In this document: positions 1 to 9,449 of the stretch, in pieces
Layout of the letters: every line of letters starts with the position of its first letter
How positions within the stretch are numbered: the stretch's first letter is position 1
Source: Pseudofulvibacter geojedonensis
Lineage (GTDB): Bacteria; Bacteroidota; Bacteroidia; Flavobacteriales; Flavobacteriaceae
Length of the DNA stretch: 64,000 nucleotides
NCBI RefSeq assembly: GCF_042675745.1
Contig: NZ_JBHTJM010000008.1
Span: forward strand, 426,330 to 490,329
Direction: 5' to 3'
The notes under the pieces: model-generated
The model's input: only the letters and a program-made list of their open reading frames with translations
Told to the model about the DNA's origin: nothing
The model's database searches: none
Position numbers and translations under genes: made by a program

Positions 1-764
1 CTAGATCTGAAGAATTTAGAACTCAACAAGGAAGAAAAAAGGCATATCAGAATCTAAAAAAATCAAAGGTAGATGCAATGGTTTTAATAGGTGGTGATGG
101 AACCTTTACAGGAGGAGCTATGTTTAGTGAAGAATATGATATTCCTGTTGTTGGTGTACCAGGAACTATAGACAATGATATCTGTGGAACTCAATATACC
201 ATAGGTTACGATACAGCTTTAAATACCGTTGTAGATGCCATAGATAAAATAAGAGATACAGCTAGTTCGCATAATAGGTTGTTTTTTATAGAAGTAATGG
301 GGCGTGATGCAGGTTTTATTGCTTTAAATAGTGGTGTAGGTGCAGGAGCAGAAGAAATATTAATACCAGAAGAAGACCAAAAGTTAGAAAAAGTCTTAGA
401 GTCTCTTAAAAGAAGTAAACGTAGTGGTAAAACCTCTAGCATTGTAGTTGTGGCAGAAGGTGATAAAACAGGTGAAAATGTATTCGAATTGGCTAAGGCA
501 GCTAAAGAGCAATTGCCTAGTTATAACCCAAGAGTAACAGTTTTAGGCCATTTACAAAGAGGAGGAACTCCAACTTGTTTTGATAGGGTTTTAGCTAGTA
601 GGTTAGGAGTAAAATCAGTTGAGTTTTTGTTAGACGGACAAAGAGATATTATGGTAGGTTTAGAAAACAATCAAGTAGTTGCGACACCTATTTCAGATAT
701 TGTAAATAGTGAGCATGATATCAATAGAGAATTATTGAGGATTTCTGACATATTATCGATTTAA
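1..764 (+). CDS. pfkA: 6-phosphofructokinase, 3' part (gene starts before the window)
   Basis: ATP-dependent phosphofructokinase, which phosphorylates fructose 6-phosphate in glycolysis. The frame is open from base 3, and the residues before the first ATG at 78 (RSEEFRT, then KKAYQNLKKSKVDAM) already match the family, so the 5' end lies outside the window. Visible motifs are the nucleotide-binding GGDGTF, the catalytic loop PGTIDNDI with its acid-base Asp, MGRDAGFIAL, and GHLQRGGTPTCFDR near the sugar-phosphate site. gapA follows after 30 bp on the same strand, a glycolytic pair that is probably co-transcribed. Identity is secure; only the N-terminus is missing. Confidence 0.96.
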   Translation, partial: RSEEFRTQQGRKKAYQNLKKSKVDAMVLIGGDGTFTGGAMFSEEYDIPVVGVPGTIDNDICGTQYTIGYDTALNTVVDAIDKIRDTASSHNRLFFIEVMGRDAGFIALNSGVGAGAEEILIPEEDQKLEKVLESLKRSKRSGKTSSIVVVAEGDKTGENVFELAKAAKEQLPSYNPRVTVLGHLQRGGTPTCFDRVLASRLGVKSVEFLLDGQRDIMVGLENNQVVATPISDIVNSEHDINRELLRISDILSI

Positions 765-794
765 TAAATTAAAAAAATCAGTGAAAATTAAAAT

Positions 795-1793
795 ATGATA
801 AAAATAGGAATTAACGGATTCGGAAGGATCGGAAGGCTTGCTTTTAGAGCGGCAATGATGAAAGAAAATGTACAAGTTGTTGCAATAAACGATTTGTTAG
901 AGGTAGATTATTTAGCTTATTTATTAAAATATGACTCTGTACATGGACGCTTTGATGGAACTATAGAAGTGAAAAATGATAAGTTAATTGTAAACGGTAA
1001 TGAAATACGCATAACAGCAGAACGTAATCCTGCCAATATACAATGGAATCAGGTAGGAGCAGAATATGTTTTAGAATGCACAGGTTTTTTTACAACAATA
1101 GATAAAGCTAAAGCTCATTTAGAAGATAATGGAGTAAAGAGAGTATTGGTATCTGCTCCATCTAAAGATGCTCCTATGTTTGTAATGGGGGTGAATAATG
1201 AGACTATGAAACCTTCAGATACGGTTGTTTCTAATGCTTCTTGTACTACTAACTGTTTAGCTCCGTTGGTTAAAATTATTAATGATAATTTTGGTTTTGC
1301 AGAAGGTTTAATGACTACTGTTCATGCGGCTACTTCTACTCAAAAAACAGTAGACGGTCCTTCAAGTAAGTGGACTAGAGGTAGAGCTGCCATGAATAAT
1401 ATAATTCCAACTTCTACAGGAGCAGCTGTTGCAGTAACAAAAGTAATTCCAGAACTAAAAGGAAAACTAACCGGAATGGCCTTTAGAGTTCCAACGGCAG
1501 ATGTTTCTGTGGTAGATTTAACAGTAAAAACAGAAAAGGCAACCTCATTAAAAGAAATTGAAAAAGCTATTGAAAAAGCAGCTAATGGAAGCTTGAAAGG
1601 AATTGTTGGTTTTGAAACAGATCCTGTGGTTTCTCAAGATTTTGTGAGCGATACCAGAACTTCAATTTTTGACAGTCAGGCATCTATGGAGTTAAATTCC
1701 AATTTTTTTAAACTAGTAGCTTGGTATGATAATGAGTTCGGTTACGCAAATAAATTAGTTGATTTAGCAGTGTATAGCGTGAGTTTGGATTAA
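795..1793 (+). CDS. gapA: Type I glyceraldehyde-3-phosphate dehydrogenase
   Basis: NAD-dependent GAPDH, converting glyceraldehyde 3-phosphate to 1,3-bisphosphoglycerate in the cytoplasm. It has 332 residues, normal for the family. The N-terminal Rossmann motif INGFGRIGR is at residues 6-14. The catalytic Cys150 lies in SNASCTTNCLAP, with its partner His177 in TTVHAATSTQ. The C-terminal substrate and tetramer segment WYDNEFGYANKLVD is intact. It follows pfkA by 30 bp and precedes a BadF-type kinase by 27 bp, so the three probably form one operon. Nothing looks truncated. Confidence 0.98.
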   Translation: MIKIGINGFGRIGRLAFRAAMMKENVQVVAINDLLEVDYLAYLLKYDSVHGRFDGTIEVKNDKLIVNGNEIRITAERNPANIQWNQVGAEYVLECTGFFTTIDKAKAHLEDNGVKRVLVSAPSKDAPMFVMGVNNETMKPSDTVVSNASCTTNCLAPLVKIINDNFGFAEGLMTTVHAATSTQKTVDGPSSKWTRGRAAMNNIIPTSTGAAVAVTKVIPELKGKLTGMAFRVPTADVSVVDLTVKTEKATSLKEIEKAIEKAANGSLKGIVGFETDPVVSQDFVSDTRTSIFDSQASMELNSNFFKLVAWYDNEFGYANKLVDLAVYSVSLD

Positions 1794-1820
1794 AAAATAT
1801 ATAATGCAGAAGGAGTAAGT

Positions 1821-2672
1821 ATGATACTAATAGCAGATAGTGGTTCAACCAAAACAGATTGGGTATTGTTAAATACACAAAAAGAAATAGTAACTAAAGT
1901 CAATACAAAGGGTTTAAATCCAACCGTGTTTTCTGAGTCAGATCTATATACTACAATTACCTCTGGAAAGGAAATTATGAAGTATGTTGACGATATTTCT
2001 TTTGTTTATGTCTATGCTGCTGGTTGTGGTACAGAAAGACCAAAGAAAAAGTTAATAGCACTATTAGATGAAATTTTTCCTAATGCCAATGTATTAGTAA
2101 AAGAAGATATTTATGCAGCAGCATATGCAGTTTCTAATGGTAAAGAAGGTATAGTATCTATTTTAGGAACAGGAAGTAACTGTTGTTATTTTGATGGAAA
2201 AACAGAAATAGTGAGTAAAGTTCCATCTTTAGGGTATATGCTTATGGATGATGCATCTGGAAACTATTTTGGACGAATTTTACTAAGAGATTATTTTTAC
2301 AAGACAATGCCTAAAAAGCTTCACGATATGTTTCAGGAGGAATTTAATTTATTTCCTGATGATGTGAAGTTGAATTTATATGAAAAGCCTCATCCTAATG
2401 CTTTCTTAGCTAAACACGCTTCTTTTTTAGTAAAACATAAGAAAGAAGCGTATTGTGCTCAAATAATTAAAAGAGGTTTTGCTGATTTTATAGAAAATCA
2501 AATAACTCAATACGATAGAGTTTATGATTTGCCAATACACTTTATAGGTAGTATTTCATATTTACTTCAAGATGAACTAAAAACGGCGTTAAAGTCATTC
2601 AGACTCAACGCCGGTAATTTTATACAAAAACCAATAGAAGGTTTAGTAGAGTATCATAAAAAAGTAAGCTAG
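1821..2672 (+). CDS. BadF/BadG/BcrA/BcrD-type ATPase, N-acetylglucosamine kinase-like
   Basis: ASKHA-fold sugar-kinase-like protein of 283 residues. The phosphate-1 motif DSGSTKTDW is at residues 6-14, and the second phosphate loop SILGTGSN at about 113-120 is followed by a Gly-rich region with DDASGNYFG. Members of this family close to eukaryotic N-acetylglucosamine kinase phosphorylate amino sugars. In Bacteroidota the gene commonly sits by glycolytic genes, as here. A role in recycling cell-wall or other amino sugars is inferred, not shown. AAGGAG lies 6 bp before the ATG, unusual in a phylum that seldom uses Shine-Dalgarno pairing. It ends head-to-tail against ridA on the other strand. 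Confidence 0.85.
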   Translation: MILIADSGSTKTDWVLLNTQKEIVTKVNTKGLNPTVFSESDLYTTITSGKEIMKYVDDISFVYVYAAGCGTERPKKKLIALLDEIFPNANVLVKEDIYAAAYAVSNGKEGIVSILGTGSNCCYFDGKTEIVSKVPSLGYMLMDDASGNYFGRILLRDYFYKTMPKKLHDMFQEEFNLFPDDVKLNLYEKPHPNAFLAKHASFLVKHKKEAYCAQIIKRGFADFIENQITQYDRVYDLPIHFIGSISYLLQDELKTALKSFRLNAGNFIQKPIEGLVEYHKKVS

Positions 2673-3059
2673 CTATTTAATAGCTACCATAGAAATTTCC
2701 ACATTTACGTTTTTAGGTAAACAGGCAACTTCTACTGTTTCTCTAGCAGGAGCAGTTGCTTCATTAAAATATTCGCCATAAACAGCATTAATCTTACTAA
2801 AGTTGTTCATGTCTGATATGAATATTGATGTTTTAATAACATTTTCAAAATTCATATCTGCTGCTTGTAAAACAGCTTTCATATTGTCCATTACTTGTTT
2901 TGTTTCAACTTCTATAGTATCCATTACCAGTTCCATGGTTTCAGGATTTAAGGCAATTTGCCCCGATGTATATAAAGTGTTTTCGTTAACAAGTACTGCT
3001 TGATTATATGGTCCAATAGGAGCAGGAGCATTTGCTGTAGTAATAATTCTTTTTGTCAT
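2673..3059 (-). CDS. ridA: RidA family enamine/imine deaminase (YjgF/UK114)
   Basis: RidA proteins hydrolyse the reactive 2-aminoacrylate and other enamines/imines made by PLP enzymes, releasing ammonia and the keto acid. The 128 residues match the family length. The carboxylate-binding Arg106 lies in ARETVEV and the acidic Glu121 in NVEISMVA. The N-terminal APAPIGPYNQA and YTSGQIALNP segments are family hallmarks. The gene ends tail-to-tail with the BadF-type kinase, and only 20 bp separate its start from the stop of lptD, so it may be transcribed with that gene. Confidence 0.95.
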   Translation of the reverse strand: MTKRIITTANAPAPIGPYNQAVLVNENTLYTSGQIALNPETMELVMDTIEVETKQVMDNMKAVLQAADMNFENVIKTSIFISDMNNFSKINAVYGEYFNEATAPARETVEVACLPKNVNVEISMVAIK

Positions 3060-3079
3060 ACTGGTTTTGGGTTTTAGAT

Positions 3080-5803
3080 TTAATTAATAACCTTATCTCT
3101 TTCTCTACGTTTTTCCCATTTTATATCACTTAAAACAGAAGATTTAATACCTATAAAGAAAAACCATGATTTCTGTAGTCCGAAAGGAAACCACTGGAAA
3201 TTCATTTTCCAACTTAATAGATCTCTTTCAAACCTTAAGTTGGTAGCAGTAATACCTTTTTGTTTAAAATCATATCCAGAACTAACTCCTACTTTCCATC
3301 GAGGTGATAGCTCAACATCTCCAGATGCCATAAGAGAGTTTCTAGATATTTCATTCTGTCTGGCAAAATTATTGTAGGCTGCAGAATAAGCTAAACGCAA
3401 ACTCCAAGGAATTTTATAATTATATAGTTTAACATCTTTTTGTTCATCATCTTCATTATCGTCAAAACTAGATTTGCTTAAATCCCCATTTCTTTGTCCT
3501 AACAAGTCTTCTGTATTATTAAGGGTTGTAGATGTATTGGGATCTGAGTTTTTATTGTCACTTTTTTTGTCAAAATCTGAACTTGAAAACGAATAATTTA
3601 ATGTGAAGTTAGCGTTAGTAAGTCTAAACAAACTTCCCCCGTTATCAATATTAAATTTATCTATACGAGTATTATTATTGTCTAGAGCATAAGGGTCTAA
3701 GCTCATACCAAAGTTAATGTTCATTTTATTTTTCATTAACTGGGTACCTCCAGAGATAGCTACTGGGCTAATTTGTAAAGAATCTCCAGCTAAGTTGTAC
3801 GATGTAGAAATGTTTAGGTTGTTTAAGATACTTACTTTTCTGTATTTTATTTCTGTAGAATCTGTCTCTTTTTCTCTAACTTTTGCTTCAATAGAGTTGC
3901 CAATTCCTAAGCCAATAGAACTTGAATAAGTTTTACCAGGACTACCATAAATAGAATTTTCAAACGGACTATATTCTATTGTTTCAAAGCGTTGAGTACC
4001 ATCAGCATCAGTAACTTCTTTTAAATATTGCTCATAATAAAAGTCAAAAGAAGGATTTACATTGTAGCTAATACTTGGTCTTACTACGTGTCTTATTGCT
4101 TTAATTTTTTTTCCGGAATCTTCTTTGTCAAAATTATACATACCGTATAGGGTGGTACCAACACTAGAAGAGAAATTATAAGTTCTATAACTAGCAAAGC
4201 CATTATCTACTTCAGTTACTTCTTTGTTTAGAGTGTTATCGTAAAATTTCCTAACTTTTTCAAAATTCCAAACTTCGTTATATGTTCCTCCGGCACTAAC
4301 ACTTAAATAATCAAATACTTTAAAGTTGGTATTAACAGGTATAGAGTGTCTAATTCCCATTTTGGCATCATCAAACATTTCTTTTTTAAAGAAGAATTCA
4401 TCAGTAGTATTAATTCTATTCTGTCCAGTAAAAGAGTATTGAAAATTAATATTTTGAATGATTCCCTTTTTGCTGCCTGTTTTAGGTTCAAAAGGGTAAA
4501 TACGGTTAATACTACCTTGAACATTAGGTAGGCTCATATTAATCTGTTCTGTATTGGTGTTTTGTGAGTGCGTTGCCGTAGCAGAAAAATTTGCTCCTAA
4601 ACTTCCTGGAAAAGATTTGTTATAAGAAATAGACGAACTTAAAGTATTGGTTAGATTATTACCAATATTGAATTGATTAATAGAGTTGTTGTAATAATTA
4701 CTAGACCCTAAGTTTACAGAGGCAGAAAAACGAGAATTAGGGTTTGCTTTGGCATCTTGACTATGAGACCAGCGAATATTATAAATTGTAGATTTGCTAT
4801 AATCAGGAAACCCCCTTTCGCTATTAATCAAGTTTTCATATCTAAAACTAAACTGACCGTTAAACTTATAGTTAACCTTATAGTTAGAACTCAAATTATA
4901 CCCATAACTACCATTGGTGTAATAATCTCCTAATAAAGTTAAATCAAAATAGTCGTTTATAGCAAAATAGTAACCTCCGTTTTGAAGAAAATACCCTCTG
5001 TTGCTATTCTCTCCAAAAGTAGGGACTATAAAACCTGAAGCTCGATCTTCTGTTAATGGAAAATAGGCAAAAGGTATACCTATAGGGGTAGGTATTTGAT
5101 AAATATACATATTAGCAAACCCGCTTACGATTTTCTTTTTAGGAACAAATTTCCCTTTTCTTATTCGTATGTGATATTCGGGGTCATCTAAATCCTTAGA
5201 GGTAGTGAGCCATGCCTCTTTAATAAAAATGGTAGAATCGTTTACTTTTTTAGTAATTGCAGCTTTAACATTCATACCGTTTTGCTCAGTACGTGAGTTA
5301 AAAACTAATGCTTTTTGAGTGTTAAAGTTATAGCGAATAGAGTCAGGTTCTACTTCGCTATCACCTTGTTTAAAAATAGGACGCTGTATATAACCTGTAG
5401 AATCTTTAATACCAAAAGCATATACCTCACTTTTAGCATAATTTATGATGATTTTACCTGCTTTAATATTCATGTCTTCGTAGCTAATTTCAGCATTGTT
5501 GTATAAATACATTTGCTTTTCTCTACGGTTAATTTTGATATAATCTGTTGCTTTATAATTTACAACATCAGTAAGAGTTTCTTTTACTTTAATAGAATCT
5601 TTAGGGCGAATGGTGTCTACTTCTTTGGTGTTAAGCTGATCAAATTCTGTAGACTTAGGCATTTTAGTAACTTCTTTTTCAATAGCTGTGTCGTCTCCCT
5701 TTATAGGTATACCTGACTTTGGTATATCTTGCCCGAATGCAGTATTGTTAATAAACAAGGTTAAAAATGTTACTAAAAGTATATGTAAGCTTTTTGTCTG
5801 CAA
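3080..5803 (-). CDS. lptD: LPS-assembly protein LptD-like outer membrane protein
   Basis: Bacteroidota-type LptD/OstA homologue. It has an N-terminal OstA-like periplasmic domain (about residues 60-200: YLYNNAEISYEDMNIKAG) and a long C-terminal barrel rich in alternating aromatic strands, ending in a WFFFIGIKSS-type strand. It should insert LPS into the outer leaflet. The frame is open up to a TTG at 5854 and beyond, but that TTG lies in the promoter zone for both this gene and the divergent amidase. I choose the TTG at 5803, which gives 907 residues and a clean 25-residue signal peptide ending NNTAFGQ. A TTG start is an inference from that fit. Confidence 0.88.
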   Translation of the reverse strand: MQTKSLHILLVTFLTLFINNTAFGQDIPKSGIPIKGDDTAIEKEVTKMPKSTEFDQLNTKEVDTIRPKDSIKVKETLTDVVNYKATDYIKINRREKQMYLYNNAEISYEDMNIKAGKIIINYAKSEVYAFGIKDSTGYIQRPIFKQGDSEVEPDSIRYNFNTQKALVFNSRTEQNGMNVKAAITKKVNDSTIFIKEAWLTTSKDLDDPEYHIRIRKGKFVPKKKIVSGFANMYIYQIPTPIGIPFAYFPLTEDRASGFIVPTFGENSNRGYFLQNGGYYFAINDYFDLTLLGDYYTNGSYGYNLSSNYKVNYKFNGQFSFRYENLINSERGFPDYSKSTIYNIRWSHSQDAKANPNSRFSASVNLGSSNYYNNSINQFNIGNNLTNTLSSSISYNKSFPGSLGANFSATATHSQNTNTEQINMSLPNVQGSINRIYPFEPKTGSKKGIIQNINFQYSFTGQNRINTTDEFFFKKEMFDDAKMGIRHSIPVNTNFKVFDYLSVSAGGTYNEVWNFEKVRKFYDNTLNKEVTEVDNGFASYRTYNFSSSVGTTLYGMYNFDKEDSGKKIKAIRHVVRPSISYNVNPSFDFYYEQYLKEVTDADGTQRFETIEYSPFENSIYGSPGKTYSSSIGLGIGNSIEAKVREKETDSTEIKYRKVSILNNLNISTSYNLAGDSLQISPVAISGGTQLMKNKMNINFGMSLDPYALDNNNTRIDKFNIDNGGSLFRLTNANFTLNYSFSSSDFDKKSDNKNSDPNTSTTLNNTEDLLGQRNGDLSKSSFDDNEDDEQKDVKLYNYKIPWSLRLAYSAAYNNFARQNEISRNSLMASGDVELSPRWKVGVSSGYDFKQKGITATNLRFERDLLSWKMNFQWFPFGLQKSWFFFIGIKSSVLSDIKWEKRRERDKVIN

Positions 5804-5841
5804 GTCTATATCTACTATTTTTGTAAAAGTATGGCTTAGTT

Positions 5842-5873
5842 TTTGGAGTGTCAAACATACAAATATATTTTTG
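5842..5873 (+). promoter_or_regulatory. Bacteroidota promoter for the amidase gene
   Basis: TTTG at 5842-5845, a 20-bp spacer, and TATTTTTG at 5866-5873 match the -33/-7 consensus (TTTG, 19-20 bp, TANNTTTG). Transcription should start near 5880, leaving a leader of about 32 nt before the ATG at 5912. Confidence 0.6.
5860..5867 (-). promoter_or_regulatory. -7 element for lptD, overlapping the divergent promoter
   Basis: Reverse complement TATATTTG fits TANNTTTG exactly; no clear -33 TTTG is seen. Transcripts from here would start near 5850, which puts the upstream TTG at 5854 outside the mRNA and supports the downstream lptD start. Confidence 0.45.
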
Positions 5874-5911
5874 GCTAGTTTTTATTTTTTAGAAAATTTT
5901 AGGTTCAGTTT

Positions 5912-7036
5912 ATGAAAGAATTAAGGAAAGACTCTTTTTGGGTTGTAATATTGTTTTTAGTTGTATTTTTTGAAGGTTTTACGCCTGTATTTGCTCAACA
6001 AAAACACAATAAAGCATTTACAATAATGATTGACCCTGGTCATGGAGGAAAAGATACAGGTACACCAGGTACTGGAAGGTACAAAACTGGTGAAAAAGAT
6101 ATAGCCCTAGATGTGTCGTTAGCTTTAGGGAAAAAACTAAAAGCAGAACTTTCTAATGTTAACGTGGTATATACAAGAACTACAGATGTTTATCCTACTT
6201 TACAGGGAAGGGCGGCAAAAACAAATAAAGCAGATGCAGATTTATTTATATCAATACATTGCAATGCTCAACCGTTAAAAAATAAAAAATTGGGAGGACC
6301 TGCTAATGGTTCAGAAACATTTGTTTTAGGATTACATAAAAACGAAGCCAATTTAGAGGTTGCAAAAAGAGAGAACTCGGTAATTTTTTTAGAAGAAAAT
6401 TATGAAGAGAACTATGAGGGGTTTGATCCAAATTCTCCTGAATCGTTAATAGCCCTAACCTTAATGCAAGAAGAATATTTAGAGCAAAGTATAGAAATAG
6501 CTTCTTATATAGAAAATGAGTTTGTTGTTACAGCAAAAAGAAAGAGTAGAGGAGTTAAGCAAGCTGGATTTTGGGTGTTGTCTAAAACTTACATGCCTAG
6601 TGTATTGGTAGAATTAGGCTTTTTAACGCATTTAAAAGAAGAAAAATTTTTGAATTCAAAAAAAGGAAAAGATGTAATGACTTTAGCACTTTTTAAGGCT
6701 ATTAAGAAATATGTAGCTAAAAGAGTTAATGTAGAAAAAACGCAAAAAAGTACTGGTTCAGTTACTTCAGATAGCAAAGACAAAGGCTTGGTGTTTAAAG
6801 TTCAATTAGCTGCTAGTTCTAGAGAATTGGCTTTAAAACCGTATAATTTTAATGGTTTAGATGAATTGTCTAAAGAGAAAACTGGAAAAATTTACCGCTA
6901 TTTTACAGGAGCAACCAGTAGTTATTCTAAAATTAAAGAAGTGCTTAAGCAGGCCAAAAATAAAAAATACAAAGACGCATATATAGTAGCTTATAAAAAC
7001 GGAAAGAAAATTTCTCTTAGCGAAGCGATTAAATAA
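5912..7036 (+). CDS. N-acetylmuramoyl-L-alanine amidase (Amidase_3)
   Basis: Zinc amidase that cleaves the bond between MurNAc and the stem peptide, exported to the periplasm for cell separation and wall turnover. A signal peptide runs to about residue 28 (PVFAQQ). Zinc ligands are His44 in DPGHGG, Glu61 in TGEKDIAL and His116 in SIHCNA; the catalytic Glu234 is in VLVELGFLTH. A Lys/Ser-rich linker at about 275-293 leads to a C-terminal domain (VFKVQLAASS..., to 374) that resembles the SPOR-like tail of Bacteroidota AmiC enzymes. It is divergent from lptD with a shared 57-bp promoter region; both work on the envelope. Confidence 0.93.
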   Translation: MKELRKDSFWVVILFLVVFFEGFTPVFAQQKHNKAFTIMIDPGHGGKDTGTPGTGRYKTGEKDIALDVSLALGKKLKAELSNVNVVYTRTTDVYPTLQGRAAKTNKADADLFISIHCNAQPLKNKKLGGPANGSETFVLGLHKNEANLEVAKRENSVIFLEENYEENYEGFDPNSPESLIALTLMQEEYLEQSIEIASYIENEFVVTAKRKSRGVKQAGFWVLSKTYMPSVLVELGFLTHLKEEKFLNSKKGKDVMTLALFKAIKKYVAKRVNVEKTQKSTGSVTSDSKDKGLVFKVQLAASSRELALKPYNFNGLDELSKEKTGKIYRYFTGATSSYSKIKEVLKQAKNKKYKDAYIVAYKNGKKISLSEAIK

Positions 7037-7085
7037 TTACCTTTTTATTAACAATTTTATGTGCAATATCTTGCGCTAAAATAGA

Positions 7086-7115
7086 TTGCTTCTAAGGAAA
7101 ATATTAGTAATTTTG
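7086..7115 (+). promoter_or_regulatory. Bacteroidota promoter for the MCE gene
   Basis: TTG at 7086-7088, a 19-bp spacer and TAATTTTG at 7108-7115 form a near-ideal -33/-7 pair. The expected start of transcription near 7121 lies about 20 nt before the TTG start codon at 7140, which supports that start. Confidence 0.65.
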
Positions 7116-7139
7116 TTTGCGAACTAATATTCAGACATT

Positions 7140-8069
7140 TTGAAACTATCTAGAGAAATAAAAACAGCCATATTAATGCTGGCTGCTATCTTTTTGTTCA
7201 TCTTCGGTTTTAGTTATTTAAAAGGGAAAAACCTATTTGGTAACGAACAACTATACTACACAACTTTTGAATACAATGCTTTAGCAAAAGGAGCTATTGT
7301 AACTTTAAAGGGAAATCCAATAGGAAAAGTTGAACAAATAAAATACGATTTCGAGAAAAACAAAACAGTTGTCGCTTTTAGTGTTTCAGAATCGTTTCAA
7401 TTTTCTAAGAATAGTTTAGTTAAAATGTATGAAACTGGATTAATGTCTGGTAACGGATTGGCAATTATTCCAGCCAAAGAAGGAGAAAGAGCTGTGCCAG
7501 GAGATTTTTTAAAATCTCAGATTCAGAAGGGATTGGTAACATCTTTAAAAGAAAATTTTTCAGGTTTAAGTACTGGTTTAGATGTAACATTAAAATCAGC
7601 AGATACTTTATTGCACAACTTAAATGCTTTAGTAGAAGACGATTCTGAAAAAGGTTTGAAGAATGCAATTGCTGAATTGAATAAGACCATGAAGTCTTTT
7701 AAAAACTTATCATATAGTTTAAATGGTGTTTTAACTATGGAAGAAAGTAAACTGAATAAAATGATAATTAGTTTTACTAATACTGGAGAAAAGTTCGGTA
7801 AACTAGTAGACTCATTAGAACAGGCAAATTTAGGAGCTACCGTTGCTAATCTAGATAAAACTCTTACTAATTTAAACAGGGTTCTTGAAGGAATTAATGC
7901 TGGAGAAGGAACCATGGGTAAATTAATGAAGGATGAAAAATTATATAATAATTTTGAAGCCGCTTCTAAAGAGTTAGAAGAATTGTTGAGAGACATTAAG
8001 CTTCACCCTAAAAGATATTTTAGAATTTTATCTAAAAAAGAAATTCCTTACGAACAAGAGAAGAACTAA
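7140..8069 (+). CDS. MCE/MlaD family lipid-transport protein
   Basis: Membrane-anchored periplasmic protein of 309 residues. One N-terminal transmembrane helix (about 10-26) is followed by the MCE domain at about 38-115, with the typical LAKGAIVTLKGNPIGKVEQI segment and GLMSGNGLAIIPA. The long helical C-terminus (about 140-290) would form a stalk. MCE proteins bind and shuttle lipids between inner and outer membrane. The start is TTG, common for this gene in flavobacteria, since the next ATG would cut into the transmembrane segment. The Fe-S pair follows after 18 bp. The matching ABC permease and ATPase are not in this window. Confidence 0.9.
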   Translation: MKLSREIKTAILMLAAIFLFIFGFSYLKGKNLFGNEQLYYTTFEYNALAKGAIVTLKGNPIGKVEQIKYDFEKNKTVVAFSVSESFQFSKNSLVKMYETGLMSGNGLAIIPAKEGERAVPGDFLKSQIQKGLVTSLKENFSGLSTGLDVTLKSADTLLHNLNALVEDDSEKGLKNAIAELNKTMKSFKNLSYSLNGVLTMEESKLNKMIISFTNTGEKFGKLVDSLEQANLGATVANLDKTLTNLNRVLEGINAGEGTMGKLMKDEKLYNNFEAASKELEELLRDIKLHPKRYFRILSKKEIPYEQEKN

Positions 8070-8087
8070 AAACTAACAACTCAATTT

Positions 8088-9389
8088 ATGCAATACATAG
8101 ACAATATTCTATTTGTAGCTGTTTTAACAGCTGGAATCTGGTTTTTTGCAAAAAACATTAAAAAGTTAATACGTAACATTAAGTTAGGTAAATCTATAGA
8201 TAGGACCGATAATAAATCGGAACGATGGAAAAACATGGCTAAAATAGCCTTGGGTCAGGGTAAAATGACTCGCCGTCCCGTTTCTGGTATTCTACACATT
8301 ATAGTTTACGCAGGTTTCTTAATTATTAACATTGAAGTATTAGAAATTATTATTGACGGAATCTTTGGTACTCATAGAGCCTTTTCAGGAATGGGGGCTT
8401 TCTACGGTTTCTTAATAGGAACTTTTGAGATATTAGCATTTTTAGTTTTTGTATCGGTAATTATATTCTGGATAAGAAGAAATGTTATAAAAATTAAGCG
8501 TTTCCTAAGTGAAGAAATGAAAGGTTGGCCAAAGTCTGATGGTAACTGGATTCTTTATTTTGAAATGATTTTAATGTCGTTGTTTTTAATAATGAATGCA
8601 ACAGATGTTCCATTTCAAGAAATGAATAACGGTAATATAATTAGTCAGTACTTAGCTCCAATCTTCTCTGGCTTAGGAGAAACAACGCTACATGTAGTAG
8701 AAAGAGGAGCATGGTGGTTGCACATAGTTGGTATTTTAATTTTCTTAAACTATTTATACTACTCTAAACACTTACATATTTTATTAGCTTTCCCTAATAC
8801 ATTCTTTGCTAACTTAAAGCCAAAAGGAGCTTTTAAAAACGATGAAAATGTAACTAAAGAAGTAATGATGATGATGGATCCTTCGGCAGATCCTTATGCT
8901 ATGCCAGAAGAAGGAGCAGAAGAAGAGGTTTCTACGTTTGGAGCTAAAGATGTAACAGATTTATCTTGGGTAAATTTATTAAATGCTTACACCTGTACAG
9001 AGTGCGGTAGATGTACTAGTAACTGTCCGGCTAATCTAACAGGGAAAAAATTATCTCCTCGTAAAATCATGATGGATACTCGTGATAGAATAGAAGAAGT
9101 TGGTAAAAATATAGATGCCAACGGAGGAGAGTTTATAGATGATGGTAAAAACTTATTCGATTGGATATCTAAAGAAGAAATTTGGGCTTGTACTAGCTGT
9201 AACGCTTGTGTAGAAACGTGTCCGGTTAACATAGATCCGTTAGAAATTATAATGGATATGCGTCGTTATTTAGTAATGGAAGAAAGTGCTGCTCCTGCTG
9301 AATTAAACAATATGATGCAGAATGTAGAAAATAACGGTGCTCCTTGGCCTTATAACCAAATGGACAGGTTGAATTGGGTGAACGAATAG
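8088..9389 (+). CDS. Membrane (Fe-S)-binding oxidoreductase, HdrC/GlcF-like with NarI-like helices
   Basis: 433 residues in two halves. The N-terminal half has several membrane helices (about 4-22, 62-85, 100-130, 155-172, 205-225) with spaced His residues that could bind haem, as in NarI-like gamma subunits. The C-terminal half carries two [4Fe-4S] ferredoxin motifs, CTECGRCTSNCP and CTSCNACVETCP. Such proteins carry electrons between a quinone pool and soluble partners. The next gene codes for the cysteine-rich CCG-type partner, so the two together look like a two-subunit heterodisulfide-reductase-like or lactate/glycolate-oxidase-like electron-transfer unit. The substrate is unknown. Confidence 0.87.
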   Translation: MQYIDNILFVAVLTAGIWFFAKNIKKLIRNIKLGKSIDRTDNKSERWKNMAKIALGQGKMTRRPVSGILHIIVYAGFLIINIEVLEIIIDGIFGTHRAFSGMGAFYGFLIGTFEILAFLVFVSVIIFWIRRNVIKIKRFLSEEMKGWPKSDGNWILYFEMILMSLFLIMNATDVPFQEMNNGNIISQYLAPIFSGLGETTLHVVERGAWWLHIVGILIFLNYLYYSKHLHILLAFPNTFFANLKPKGAFKNDENVTKEVMMMMDPSADPYAMPEEGAEEEVSTFGAKDVTDLSWVNLLNAYTCTECGRCTSNCPANLTGKKLSPRKIMMDTRDRIEEVGKNIDANGGEFIDDGKNLFDWISKEEIWACTSCNACVETCPVNIDPLEIIMDMRRYLVMEESAAPAELNNMMQNVENNGAPWPYNQMDRLNWVNE

Positions 9390-9449
9390 TATTTCTACAA
9401 ATTAAATTATTAAAAAATTACTCTCACGAAGAGTTAAAAATATAAAATT

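Noticed and set aside
4303..4524. Open frame within lptD and similar frames inside other genes
   Set aside because: These are shadows of strongly supported genes in other frames, with no family match or separate promoter.
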